Below are positions 1 to 9,352 of a stretch of DNA of 64,000 bases, piece after piece (positions within the stretch are counted from its first letter, which is position 1; each line of letters begins with the position of its first letter). A program made the translations under genes and the position numbers. Origin of the DNA: Colwellia sp. D2M02 (GTDB taxonomy: Bacteria > Pseudomonadota > Gammaproteobacteria > Enterobacterales > Alteromonadaceae); assembly GCF_018860755.1 (NCBI RefSeq), contig NZ_JAHKPW010000033.1, positions 1-64,000 of the forward strand, written 5' to 3'. The notes beneath the pieces are model-generated. The model saw only the letters and a program-made list of their open reading frames with translations. It did no database searches and was not told where the DNA came from.

Positions 1-194
1 CTTGGAAGCATCAATTTCTTCTCAATAGCATAGCAACGATATTTCCGCGTTCTCCAAAGAAAAGCACACGGTACTCCCCAAAGAAAAACACACCGTGTTC
101 TAGACTAAGTAAGCTGCCACGCCTTGGAAGCATCAATTTTCCCCTCAAGAGCATATCAACGATATTTCTGCAGCATCTTGAAAGCGTCAACTTT
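1..194. repeat. short imperfect direct repeats upstream of the GGDEF gene
   Basis: A unit beginning CTTGGAAGCATCAATTT and ending near CAACGATATTTC occurs at about 1-45 and again at 123-168, with a shorter degenerate start (CTTGAAAGCGTCAACTTT) at 177-194. Between them a second motif, CCAAAGAAAAGCACACGGTA, lies at 54-73 and recurs in altered form at 78-97, 24 bp apart. The stretch carries no convincing gene. It could be the edge of a larger repeat array to the left of the window. Confidence 0.6.
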
Positions 195-329
195 GCAATA
201 ACATCACCACGTTTGTTAATTTATTTTATAAAGTTATTTTCAAATTACTTACTTAACTAATTTAAGGTATTATCAGCTTCTCTTACGTAAATAAAATCAA
301 TTAACGTAACATTGGATTGCCGACCTATT

Positions 330-2687
330 ATGAACTTTAGAACTTTTTTCATATTAATGCTGTTCTGTGCCATTATTTTGCCCAGCCATGCAGCGTCATT
401 GAACGATAAATTTATTGCTCATATGCAAAATGAAGTTGATAGCTCCCCTGAAAATGCCATTGTATTACTTCAACAAGAATTAACATCAACAGAGCATAGT
501 AGTGAAACACTGACTATGTTGAAGATAGTACTAGCGCAAGCTTATTTAGATATAGGTGAATTTTCCAAAGCACAATTTGCGTCACAACAAGCACTTGATG
601 AATCGCTTATTCATAACAACGATGAAATTACCGCAGAAGTCCACTTTAGCTTAGCCGCTTTAGCATATAATCAAGGTAATTACTTGGCTTCATTAGAGAA
701 TTACCGTTTGGCACATGCCAGTTTCTCAAAAATTGGCAATCAACGTATGAGCGCCCACAGTTTAATGGCTATCGCATCGAGCTATACCTATTTAGGAGAA
801 CTGGAACAGTCGCTAATTGAAAACGAAAAAGCTTTAAAAATAATGACTGCGTTAGGTGACACTTATGGTAAGTCGCAAGTGTATAACGTTATTGGCGCGA
901 CTTATTATTATTTGGCAAATTATAAAAAAGCGATTGAGTATTATCATTACGCACTGAATGAGGCAAAAAAAATTGGTGAAAACGATGAACAAGCGCTAAT
1001 TCAAGCTAATATTTCTGAAGCGTATGCTCAAATAGATGACTTAGAAAAAGCCATTGTACATATTAAGCACGCGTTAACACTGTCTCAAGAAAGCGAGCGA
1101 GTACAATCACAACTGTTTAACTTAATTGTGCTTGGTAAACTTGAAGCAAAACAAGGCGAATTTAATAAAGCGAAGCAACACTTTTCTTTCGCTAAGAGTA
1201 TTGCTACAGATATTCAAGCAGAGGATAGTGTAATAGAAGTGCTACTTGAGCTAGCAAAAATATCACATAACGATACGCAAAAATTAACAAATATTTTTTC
1301 CGCATTAGAAAAGGCCAAACGCCTAGATTTAAGTGCCTTTATCAGAGATGCGTATCAACAGCTCTATCAAGTGTATTTAAAGCAAGAAAACTATAAAGAT
1401 GCTTATCATTATTTTGCACAATACCATGCAACTAATAGCGATCTACTGCAGCAAGATAATCAAAAGTCATTAGCCCGGTTAAATAAATCCTTAACTTTAT
1501 TAAAAGCCCGTAATGAAATAGAGCAACTCAAGCAAAATGAGTTAATCAGCCAAGCTAAAAATGCAGAACGTGTTAACGTGCAGCGCTTAACAATTTTTAT
1601 TGTTGTAGTAATCACAATCATCATAATCACTTCATATCGTCGGTTTATCTTAAAGCGACAAGCAAGCTTATTAACAGAACAAGTTCATCAGCGAACCATA
1701 CACATTCTCAAGCTTGCTGAAATGGGCAAAGAAATTACCGCCGCAATAGAAATCAATAAAGTCGCAAGTATTGTTTTTGAGCAGCTTGAACAACTATTTG
1801 GCTCAAGCTGTTTTCGTATTGCCGTACTTGATAATGACAGCAATAGTTTACATTTCACCCGCTGTGATAGTGATGGTGTGTCAGCATATACGCTCCCTTT
1901 AACATTAGAGGGCAATAGTGATAATTCGCACAGTGTAATTAATAGTGTATTAACCGGTAAAGAGTCGTTTAACTTACTCGCTAATAAAGTTGAAGTAGAA
2001 GCAATATTACCGCTAGTACTTAAAGATAATATTATTGGCTGTATCGGTGTTGAAAAACGCCTTGATAATAACTCAAATGACCAGTTCTTTAGTGAGTACG
2101 ACTTGAGTATTTTACGAAGTATTGCCTCTTATGTCTCGGTTGCAGTGATGAATGCAATGACCTTATCTAATGTTAAGTCGGTGGCATATACTGACTTTTT
2201 AACCCAGCTACCTAATAGACGAGCATTAACTGAAAGCTATTACTCGCTCACTCCATTAAATGACCGTTCAGGGCAGTCGTTGTGTATTGCCATAGCCGAT
2301 ATTGATCATTTCAAAGCCTTTAATGAACTTCATGGTCATGATGGTGGTGATTACGTATTGCGCGAATTTTCAGCCTTGTTAAAAAGCAGTATTAGACAAC
2401 AAGACGTCGTCGCACGCTGGGGCGGCGAAGAATTTGTGTTTATTTTACCTAACACCGACATTCATGGTGCGGTAACTTTACTTAATAGTATTAGAGAGAA
2501 GCTTGTCGCTAAACAGTTTACCTTTGAAGATAAATCACTATCAATTACTGCCACTTTTGGGGTTTCACAATATCACGCAGAGCTCACATTAGAAGAGATA
2601 CTAAACCAAGCAGATCAGGCGCTATATCAAGGTAAGCTAAGTGGTCGTAATACCGTTAAGTATTTTGAAGATATCTCAATGCTTTAA
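330..2687 (+). CDS. TPR-GAF-GGDEF diguanylate cyclase, membrane anchored
   Basis: This is a predicted c-di-GMP synthase of 785 aa. An N-terminal signal-like segment (FRTFFILMLFCAIILPSHA) is followed by a long tetratricopeptide region, about residues 50-380. A transmembrane helix (FIVVVITIIIITSY) lies near 420, a GAF-like domain at about 465-610, and a C-terminal GGDEF domain. The active-site motif is GGEEF at 698-702, preceded by an RxxD inhibitory site (RQQD from 689), so the enzyme looks active and product-inhibited. The TPR part is probably periplasmic and senses a ligand or partner. A TTG at 312 opens the same frame, but ATG at 330 starts directly at the signal sequence and is preferred. 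No c-di-GMP effector lies beside it. Confidence 0.88.
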   Translation: MNFRTFFILMLFCAIILPSHAASLNDKFIAHMQNEVDSSPENAIVLLQQELTSTEHSSETLTMLKIVLAQAYLDIGEFSKAQFASQQALDESLIHNNDEITAEVHFSLAALAYNQGNYLASLENYRLAHASFSKIGNQRMSAHSLMAIASSYTYLGELEQSLIENEKALKIMTALGDTYGKSQVYNVIGATYYYLANYKKAIEYYHYALNEAKKIGENDEQALIQANISEAYAQIDDLEKAIVHIKHALTLSQESERVQSQLFNLIVLGKLEAKQGEFNKAKQHFSFAKSIATDIQAEDSVIEVLLELAKISHNDTQKLTNIFSALEKAKRLDLSAFIRDAYQQLYQVYLKQENYKDAYHYFAQYHATNSDLLQQDNQKSLARLNKSLTLLKARNEIEQLKQNELISQAKNAERVNVQRLTIFIVVVITIIIITSYRRFILKRQASLLTEQVHQRTIHILKLAEMGKEITAAIEINKVASIVFEQLEQLFGSSCFRIAVLDNDSNSLHFTRCDSDGVSAYTLPLTLEGNSDNSHSVINSVLTGKESFNLLANKVEVEAILPLVLKDNIIGCIGVEKRLDNNSNDQFFSEYDLSILRSIASYVSVAVMNAMTLSNVKSVAYTDFLTQLPNRRALTESYYSLTPLNDRSGQSLCIAIADIDHFKAFNELHGHDGGDYVLREFSALLKSSIRQQDVVARWGGEEFVFILPNTDIHGAVTLLNSIREKLVAKQFTFEDKSLSITATFGVSQYHAELTLEEILNQADQALYQGKLSGRNTVKYFEDISML

Positions 2688-2777
2688 TAAGAAATGCTTC
2701 AGTTAGAGCGCTAACTATCAAAAGTAAAACCTCAGTTACTAAGCGGTATTTTTAAGCTATATTACTAAGCGATATTG

Positions 2778-3521
2778 CTAAGCTATATCGCCAAGTACTT
2801 CGTTAATCGACTTGTGATAATAAGTTGCAATGACTAATACACGCTGTAATTCACGATTAGCTACCTGTGCTTGAGCACGAAAAATAGCAGCGACGCCTTT
2901 AATGACTTTCACATAATTATCGTGGTTTGTACTTTGTTGCTTTTGCTCTATTTCAATTAAAGCAAATAACGCACTTAACTCATGATTAGACAGTGCTTTT
3001 AGATTTTTATTAACGCATAAGTAAAGCTCAACTGGGGTTAAATTCTCATTGTCTCTTTGACATAAACCATTACATAACGCTTCATTACTTTCAAATAACA
3101 TCATAGAGCGCAAGTAATTACACGGCGGCTCTATTGCATGAATTTGTGTTGATGAGCCAGCGAGTAAATAGTGCAAAACATTGCGTTGCTGCGCATTGGT
3201 TTTATTAAAGTTGCCAGCTAATTGTAAGGCTGGCGTAAAAAAACTTAATAAATCGCTACTCGTTAATAGCGCAATCAATGCAAGTGGTAAGCCCTTCCCT
3301 TTGATTAGTTTTGTGACTATTGCTTGGTAAAAGCCAAATTTAACCGCACTTTTTTGACCTTGCTGATAAAGAAAAGCAAGCTGGGCGATGTTTTCTGGCT
3401 CGCTAGAAGCTAAATAATGCTCAAGCAATGGGTCAACATGGTCACTTGTTGATACAGCGGTATTTGTTAATTCTGCGCCACTTGTTAATAAACGAATAAA
3501 GGTTTGCATATTTTGCTTCAT
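2778..3521 (-). CDS. hypothetical protein, possible ankyrin-like helical repeats
   Basis: A 247-aa soluble protein of unknown function with no signal peptide or membrane segment. It looks all-helical. A short stretch, NAQQRNVLHYLLAG, followed later by NLTPVELYL, resembles ankyrin-repeat loops, but no clear repeat array is visible, so that assignment is weak. It is transcribed away from murI, from a shared 144-bp intergenic region. Its product may be a lineage-specific conserved protein, and I cannot name a role. Confidence 0.6.
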   Translation of the reverse strand: MKQNMQTFIRLLTSGAELTNTAVSTSDHVDPLLEHYLASSEPENIAQLAFLYQQGQKSAVKFGFYQAIVTKLIKGKGLPLALIALLTSSDLLSFFTPALQLAGNFNKTNAQQRNVLHYLLAGSSTQIHAIEPPCNYLRSMMLFESNEALCNGLCQRDNENLTPVELYLCVNKNLKALSNHELSALFALIEIEQKQQSTNHDNYVKVIKGVAAIFRAQAQVANRELQRVLVIATYYHKSINEVLGDIA

Positions 3522-3665
3522 TATTTGCCCTTATAATGCAAAGAACCAAGTTAGCTTAAGCTAAGCTATCAGTAATATTTTGTTTACTTCTATTTTTGTT
3601 TACTTCTATACCAATAAAGCCATACAATTTAGCCTATCCCATAAGCCTAAGAAAGATCTAAAGTT

Positions 3666-4472
3666 ATTAATATCCCCAGCCAACATAATAATTCGCAAGC
3701 CATAGGCGTATTTGACTCAGGTGTCGGTGGACTTTCTATTGCAAAATGTATTGCTAAACAGCTGCCCCATGAAAACCTTATCTATGTCGCTGATAGTTTA
3801 CATGCGCCTTATGGTGAAAAATCAATCCAGTTTATTAACGAGCGTGTACTTTATATTGCAGAACAATTAATCCAAAAAGAGATTAAAGCATTAGTTGTAG
3901 CTTGTAATACCGCAACCGTTAATGCCATTGAGCAATTAAGAGCTAGGGTATCAATTCCGGTTATTGGCGTTGAGCCAGCAATAAAACCAGCAACGAAATT
4001 TAGTTTAACAAAAAAAGTAGCGGTATTAGCAACGCAAGCCACCAGTACTAATCTACGCTTTCAAAACTTAATCGCTCAACATCACAATGGCGCAGAGGTA
4101 TTAATTCAACCTTGCCCCGGCTTAGTTGAGTTTATCGAGCAGGGTCAACAAAATAGTGCCGCCTGTCAGCAACTATTAAAGCGCTATATTGAACCACTAC
4201 TACATAAAGGTGTTGATGCACTTGTATTAGGTTGTACCCATTATCCGTTTCTCTTAACGCAAATAAATGACATTACCGATAATAAAATAACGATTATTGA
4301 AACGTCTGCACCTGTAACCTTGCAATTAAGTCGTCAACTAATACAAACTAATTTAGCTGCAAATAATCAACAGCAAGCGCAATATAGTTTTTACAGCTCG
4401 GCAGCAACTTTGCAGCAACAAAAGCTAATGTCATCTTTGTGGGAGCAACCGATCACTTTACAGTCATTTTAA
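3666..4472 (+). CDS. murI: glutamate racemase MurI, no standard start codon
   Basis: This frame is open from the stop at 3648-3650 to the TAA at 4470-4472 and encodes an unmistakable glutamate racemase, which makes D-glutamate for peptidoglycan. Family signatures are VFDSGVGGLS near the N-terminus, PYGEKS, the first catalytic cysteine in VACNTA, and the second in LGCTHYP. Upstream of VFDSG the residues are ERSKVINIPSQHNNSQAIG, and no ATG, GTG or TTG exists there. The best candidate is the ATT at 3666, downstream of an AAGAAAG stretch (3649-3655), giving 268 aa, a normal family length. A sequencing error or a true AUU start are both possible. The gene is followed by metK on the same strand, 348 bp away. 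Confidence 0.85.
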   Translation: MNIPSQHNNSQAIGVFDSGVGGLSIAKCIAKQLPHENLIYVADSLHAPYGEKSIQFINERVLYIAEQLIQKEIKALVVACNTATVNAIEQLRARVSIPVIGVEPAIKPATKFSLTKKVAVLATQATSTNLRFQNLIAQHHNGAEVLIQPCPGLVEFIEQGQQNSAACQQLLKRYIEPLLHKGVDALVLGCTHYPFLLTQINDITDNKITIIETSAPVTLQLSRQLIQTNLAANNQQQAQYSFYSSAATLQQQKLMSSLWEQPITLQSF

Positions 4473-4682
4473 TTGTTAAATAGCGATAAAAATTGTTTAA
4501 GCAGCACTCATAGAAAGTTTTTGTATTATTGGCTTAAATCCCCCCCTAAATAGTCCTACTGTATAATTCATCTAAATTGTTCACCAAAATGATTACCTAG
4601 ACTATCGATCAATACTATTTATAAAAACTATCTCTCAATACTATCTACCTAGATAATCACCGGCTAAATAAACATTTACACA

Positions 4683-4706
4683 AGACGTTTAGACGTCTAG
4701 GCGTAA
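4683..4706 (+). promoter_or_regulatory. three tandem MetJ boxes upstream of metK
   Basis: Three abutting 8-mers resemble the MetJ consensus AGACGTCT. They are AGACGTTT (4683-4690), a perfect AGACGTCT (4691-4698) and AGGCGTAA (4699-4706). MetJ, the S-adenosylmethionine-dependent repressor, binds such tandem boxes cooperatively, and metK is a classic target. The array lies about 115 bp before the metK ATG. The metJ gene itself is not in this window. Confidence 0.85.
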
Positions 4707-4820
4707 AAAGGTAGAAATAATGTTATCTAACGTGTATCATTCGCGTTATTGAACTATTTTTAGAGTTTGTAAGTATCTTTATAAACTTTTATAACCTTGT
4801 TAAATACTGCTGAGGATTTT

Positions 4821-6008
4821 ATGTCTAGACATTTTTTTACTTCTGAGTCTGTTTCTGAAGGACATCCTGATAAAATTGCCGATCAAATTTCTGATGCGGT
4901 ACTCGATGCGATTATCGCCAAAGATAAAAACGCCCGTGTTGCCTGCGAAACTATGGTAAAAACTGGTGTTGCTATTATTTCAGGTGAAGTATCAACTGAT
5001 GCATGGGTTGATTTAGAAGCTTTAACACGTAATGTGATCAGCGAAATTGGTTATACCTCGTCTGATGTTGGCTTTGACGGCGAAACTTGTGGCATTATGA
5101 ACTTAATTGGCCAGCAGTCTCCTGAAATTGCTCAAGGTGTTGATCGCCAAAGCCCAGAAGAGCAAGGCGCTGGTGACCAAGGATTAATGTTTGGTTACGC
5201 AACTAACGAAACACCAACCTTAATGCCTGCACCACTTTATTATTCGCACCGTTTAGTAGAGCGTCAAGCTGAAGCACGTAAATCAGGAATTTTACCTTGG
5301 TTACGTCCTGATGCTAAATCACAAGTAACCTTCATTTATGAAGATAACAAACCGGTAGCAATTGATACCGTTGTACTTTCTACTCAACATAACCCAGACA
5401 TTAAGCAAGAAGACTTAGTCGATGCGGTAATGGAAAACATTATTAAGCACACCCTTCCTGCTGAGTTATTAACACCTGAAACTAAATATCACATCAACCC
5501 AACGGGTCGTTTTGTTATTGGTGGTCCAGTAGGCGATTGTGGTTTGACCGGTCGTAAAATTATTGTTGATACCTACGGTGGTATGGCTCGCCACGGTGGT
5601 GGTGCTTTCTCAGGTAAAGATCCATCAAAGGTAGACCGTAGCGCTGCTTATGCAGGTCGTTATGTTGCTAAAAACATTGTTGCTGCAGGTCTTGCTGAAC
5701 GTTGTGAAATTCAAGTTTCTTATGCTATTGGTGTTGCTGAGCCAACGTCAATTTCAATTGATACTTTCGGTACAGGTCAAGTATCAGAAGAGCGCTTAGT
5801 TGAATTAGTTCGTGAACACTTTGACTTACGCCCTTACGGCATTACTAAAATGTTAGACTTGTTACACCCTATGTATCAACAAACTGCAGCATACGGTCAC
5901 TTTGGTCGTGAACCATTTGAAATGACAGTAGGCGATGACACTTTTACAGCATTTAGCTGGGAAAAAACTGACAAAGCTGACGATTTACGTAAAGCAGCGG
6001 GTTTATAA
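4821..6008 (+). CDS. metK: S-adenosylmethionine synthetase
   Basis: This enzyme converts methionine and ATP to S-adenosylmethionine, phosphate and diphosphate in the cytoplasm. The 395-aa product begins [18 protein letters not shown], the ATP-binding start typical of the family. It also contains [12 protein letters not shown], the family hexapeptide-like motif, and the phosphate-binding region [19 protein letters not shown]. Length and sequence match full-length bacterial MetK. ATG at 4821 follows a GAGGAT ribosome site at 4812-4817; an in-frame TTG at 4797 is not supported. Tandem MetJ boxes lie upstream and a strong hairpin terminator downstream, so it is probably monocistronic and methionine-repressed. 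Confidence 0.97.
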   Translation: MSRHFFTSESVSEGHPDKIADQISDAVLDAIIAKDKNARVACETMVKTGVAIISGEVSTDAWVDLEALTRNVISEIGYTSSDVGFDGETCGIMNLIGQQSPEIAQGVDRQSPEEQGAGDQGLMFGYATNETPTLMPAPLYYSHRLVERQAEARKSGILPWLRPDAKSQVTFIYEDNKPVAIDTVVLSTQHNPDIKQEDLVDAVMENIIKHTLPAELLTPETKYHINPTGRFVIGGPVGDCGLTGRKIIVDTYGGMARHGGGAFSGKDPSKVDRSAAYAGRYVAKNIVAAGLAERCEIQVSYAIGVAEPTSISIDTFGTGQVSEERLVELVREHFDLRPYGITKMLDLLHPMYQQTAAYGHFGREPFEMTVGDDTFTAFSWEKTDKADDLRKAAGL

Positions 6009-6078
6009 GTCACAACTAGCCCTGTGCTAATTTAGTGCCGTTACTAGCACAAATATAGGCCACAAAATAATATTACCG

Positions 6079-6114
6079 AACGCTACATTGCTTTATTGAA
6101 TGTAGCGTTTTTTT
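6079..6114 (+). terminator. intrinsic terminator of metK
   Basis: An 11-bp perfect stem, AACGCTACATT (6079-6089) with AATGTAGCGTT (6099-6109), has a 9-nt loop and is followed by a run of seven T residues. It lies 70 bp after the metK stop. Confidence 0.92.
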
Positions 6115-6188
6115 ATTGCCTAACGAGTTGTTTTTTCTCACCTCTGCCCCTATGTTATGGGTAACTATTCCTTATTTTGCCCATTGCC

Positions 6189-6929
6189 ATGTCTAATCCA
6201 CGTATTTACCAAGCTGATCCGTTTATTATCAATGAAACGGTGAAATTATCTGATGATGCCTTCGGTCATTTAATTCGAGTATTGCGTTTAACTACTGGTG
6301 ATTTAGTAACCTTATTTAATGGTCGTGAAGCCGCGCAATACCAAGCAGAAATTACTCAGGTCAGTAAAAAAGAAGCCAGTGTGGTTATTCATGAGAAAAT
6401 TATTGTTGAAAACGAATCACCGCTGAACATTCATTTAGGGCAAGGGATTTCACGCGGTGATCGCATGGACTTTACCTTGCAAAAGTCGGTAGAACTTGGC
6501 GTAAATACCATCACGCCTTTGTTTACTGAACGCTGTGGCGTAAAACTTAACGGTGAGCGGTTAGAGAAAAAGCGTCAACAATGGCAAAAAATTGTCATTA
6601 GCGCCTGTGAACAAAGTGGTCGCTGTTTTGTACCACAAGTTACTCAACCAATATTACTCAATGAGTGGCTAGGGCAAGAAACATCGGCATTGAAAATTAA
6701 TTTACACCCAAAAGCTGAGCACTCCATTATGGGATTACCACTTGAGAGTAGTGACAATCGCGTGAGATTACTTATTGGCCCTGAAGGCGGTTTAAGTGAT
6801 GAAGAAATAAAACAAGCTAATCAAGCAAACTTTCATGATGTATTATTAGGCCCTAGAGTGTTACGCACTGAAACCGCAGCACTCACCGCGATTACCGCAT
6901 TACAATGTCGCTATGGCGATTTAGCGTAA
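6189..6929 (+). CDS. rsmE: 16S rRNA (uracil1498-N3)-methyltransferase
   Basis: This is a SPOUT-family enzyme that methylates N3 of U1498 in 16S rRNA using SAM. The 246-aa product starts MSNPRIYQADPF, a PUA-like RNA-binding N-terminal domain. The C-terminal trefoil-knot motifs are LLIGPEGGLSDEEI and LGPRVLRTETAALTAI. ATG at 6189 fits family length (about 243 aa); an in-frame TTG at 6177 would add only four residues. It lies directly upstream of gshB (25-bp gap), an arrangement conserved in gammaproteobacteria, and probably shares its transcript. Confidence 0.95.
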   Translation: MSNPRIYQADPFIINETVKLSDDAFGHLIRVLRLTTGDLVTLFNGREAAQYQAEITQVSKKEASVVIHEKIIVENESPLNIHLGQGISRGDRMDFTLQKSVELGVNTITPLFTERCGVKLNGERLEKKRQQWQKIVISACEQSGRCFVPQVTQPILLNEWLGQETSALKINLHPKAEHSIMGLPLESSDNRVRLLIGPEGGLSDEEIKQANQANFHDVLLGPRVLRTETAALTAITALQCRYGDLA

Positions 6930-6954
6930 ACACAACTTTAAGAGCAGGATAAAA

Positions 6955-7917
6955 ATGACAAATACTAAACAAATAAAACTTGGCGTTGTGATGGACCCTA
7001 TTTCGCAAGTCAAAGTAGCTAAAGACTCGTCAATGGCAATGATGCTTGAAGCACAATCTCGTGGTTACCAGCTTTACTACATTGAAATGAAAGACTTATA
7101 CCTTGATCAAGGCCGCTGCTTTGCCACCACCCATAAAGTGAAAGTGTTTGACGATAGCAATCATTGGTATGAACTTTCTGACCCACAAGATATTCCATTA
7201 AGCGACCTTGATGCTGTTTTAATGCGCAAAGATCCGCCTTTCGACACAGAGTTTATTTACGCCACCTACATGTTAGAGCGCGCTGAGGTTGAAGGCACGT
7301 TAATAGTGAACAAACCACAAAGCTTACGTGACTGTAATGAAAAACTGTTTACCGCTTGGTTTAGTGACTTAACACCGCGCACTTTAGTAACTCGTAGCAG
7401 TGATAAAATTCGTCAATTCCACCAAACTGAAAAAGATATTATTATCAAACCACTTGATGGCATGGGTGGCGCGTCTATTTTCCGTATCAAAGAAGAAGAT
7501 GCTAACGTGGGCGTTATTATTGAAACCTTAACCAACCATGGTCAGCAGTATGCTATGGTGCAAGAATACATGCCTGAAATTGTAGATGGCGACAAACGTA
7601 TTTTAATTGTTAACGGCGAGCCAATGCCATACTGTTTAGCACGTATTCCAGCGACTGGTGAAACTCGTGGTAACTTAGCCGCTGGTGGTAGAGGGGTTGC
7701 ACAACCCTTAAGCGAGAGCGATAAAGCGATTGCCGATGCCATAGCACCAGAGCTTAAAAAGCGTGGTCTCTATTTTGTTGGCTTAGATGTTATTGGTAAT
7801 AAAGTGACTGAAATTAATGTCACTAGCCCAACCTGTATTCGTGAAATTGAAGCCGCATACGATATTAATATTAGCGGTAAATTAATGGATGCAATCGCAG
7901 CTAATATTCGTAAATAA
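6955..7917 (+). CDS. gshB: glutathione synthetase
   Basis: This is an ATP-grasp enzyme joining gamma-glutamylcysteine and glycine to form glutathione. The product is 320 aa, full length for the family. It starts MTNTKQIKLGVVMDPI after an AGGA ribosome site. Visible signatures are the ATP-grasp loop KPLDGMGGASIFRI, the RKDPPFD motif, and the C-terminal NVTSPTCIREIE metal- and substrate-binding segment. The genes before and after are the usual partners rsmE and yqgE. Confidence 0.97.
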   Translation: MTNTKQIKLGVVMDPISQVKVAKDSSMAMMLEAQSRGYQLYYIEMKDLYLDQGRCFATTHKVKVFDDSNHWYELSDPQDIPLSDLDAVLMRKDPPFDTEFIYATYMLERAEVEGTLIVNKPQSLRDCNEKLFTAWFSDLTPRTLVTRSSDKIRQFHQTEKDIIIKPLDGMGGASIFRIKEEDANVGVIIETLTNHGQQYAMVQEYMPEIVDGDKRILIVNGEPMPYCLARIPATGETRGNLAAGGRGVAQPLSESDKAIADAIAPELKKRGLYFVGLDVIGNKVTEINVTSPTCIREIEAAYDINISGKLMDAIAANIRK

Positions 7918-8007
7918 CCACATGTAACTAGCTTAACAGTACGTAATAAAACGTAAAACTCACAATATAAAATAAACAGCCTACATAAGTGCTTATTAGA
8001 GGTGGCA

Positions 8008-8667
8008 ATGACCAGTTTTCAAAATCAATTTTTAATCGCTATGCCCTCATTAGATGACGGTTATTTTAATAAAACCGTCACTTATGTTTGTGAGCATAAT
8101 GAAGAAGGCGCAATGGGCTTAATCATTAACTTACCCGTTAATATTACGCTCGGTGACTTACTCAAACAAATCGATGATGAAGATGAAAAGCACCCAGTAA
8201 GAGAACTTAGTGACAGCACAGAGCCTAATGAAACACTCTTAGCTGATAACGATGAAAGCCCTGAGTTTAGCCCTAGTGAAGTGCTAGCAGATACCACCAA
8301 TAGCCTAGAGCAACTGGTGCTTTCTGGCGGCCCTGTAGGGCAACAACGCGGCTTTGTTTTACATAGCACTCAACCAGGCTGGAGCAGTTCATTAGCACTC
8401 AATAAAGAGTTAATGATAACTACCTCGAAGGATATTTTATTAGCATTAGGCACGAATAAAGCGCCTGAAAAATTTATGGTGACACTAGGCTATGCTAGTT
8501 GGGGGCCAGGACAACTTGAGGAAGAAATTCAAAATAACTCATGGTTAACCGCACCAGCAGATAATGACATAATATTTAATACCCCTATTGAGCAACGTTG
8601 GAAAAAAGCAACCAACAAGCTCGGTATTGATTTAGCGCATTTATCTAACGATGTAGGTCACGCCTAG
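8008..8667 (+). CDS. yqgE: YqgE/AlgH family protein with acidic insertion
   Basis: A UPF0301 family protein of 219 aa whose biochemical role is not settled. The core is clear: FQNQFLIAMPSLDD at the N-terminus, CEHNEEGAMGLIIN, LSGGPVGQQRGFVLH and LGYASWGPGQLEEEI. The usual length is about 187 aa. The excess is an acidic, Ser/Glu/Asp-rich insertion at about residues 57-95, between the two core strands. ATG at 8008 is preferred over GTG at 8002 because AGAGG at about 7998 is correctly spaced. yqgF follows 128 bp later. Confidence 0.92.
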   Translation: MTSFQNQFLIAMPSLDDGYFNKTVTYVCEHNEEGAMGLIINLPVNITLGDLLKQIDDEDEKHPVRELSDSTEPNETLLADNDESPEFSPSEVLADTTNSLEQLVLSGGPVGQQRGFVLHSTQPGWSSSLALNKELMITTSKDILLALGTNKAPEKFMVTLGYASWGPGQLEEEIQNNSWLTAPADNDIIFNTPIEQRWKKATNKLGIDLAHLSNDVGHA

Positions 8668-8795
8668 CAGGTATGTTGTTACTCCTGCTTAAGGGCACTC
8701 TTGCTTAAGGTCATTCTCGCTAAACATTACTTTCATTAACTCTATTTTCGTTATCACACGCTAGCTAGTGTAGTAACGTAATACTAGGTCATTAA

Positions 8796-9242
8796 ATGTC
8801 TAAAAAAACAAAAACAGCTATCGGTCAGCGTACTATTATTGGCTTTGATTTTGGTAAAAAGTATATTGGTGTTGCCGTTGGACAAGAGATTACTGGCAGC
8901 GCAACGCCATTGGGCTCAGTAAAAGCTAACGATGGCATTCCCCATTGGGAGCAATTAACTGCTTTTTTAACCGAGTGGCAACCTGATATTATTGTCGTTG
9001 GTTTACCGTTAAATATGGATGGCAGTGAACAGCAACTTACCTTAGATGCCAAAAAGTTCGGTAAACGTGTTTTCGGGCGCTTTGGTATTCCGATTGAATA
9101 TCAAGATGAACGCTTAACAACTGCTGACGCCAAAGAACAATTATTTGCTCGTGGCGGTTTTAAAAATTTAAAAAAAGATAATATTGATGCTGAATCAGCG
9201 CGATTGATTATTGAAAGCTATTTAGAACAACAGTATGAGTAA
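8796..9242 (+). CDS. yqgF: YqgF/RuvX, pre-16S rRNA nuclease
   Basis: An RNase H-fold protein of 148 aa involved in final maturation of the 16S rRNA 5' end, formerly annotated as a putative Holliday junction resolvase. Catalytic motifs are [16 protein letters not shown] with the first acidic residue, [13 protein letters not shown], and YQDERLTT plus the C-terminal [13 protein letters not shown]. It completes the conserved gshB-yqgE-yqgF order. Confidence 0.95.
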   Translation: MSKKTKTAIGQRTIIGFDFGKKYIGVAVGQEITGSATPLGSVKANDGIPHWEQLTAFLTEWQPDIIVVGLPLNMDGSEQQLTLDAKKFGKRVFGRFGIPIEYQDERLTTADAKEQLFARGGFKNLKKDNIDAESARLIIESYLEQQYE

Positions 9243-9352
9243 GCACTTAACTTATTTAACTTTTCACAAAGCTTATAACGATTACTACGCTGCTTTACGC
9301 GCTATTTTTTCACTACATAACTTATACTCAACACCACAAAAATTAGTTAACC

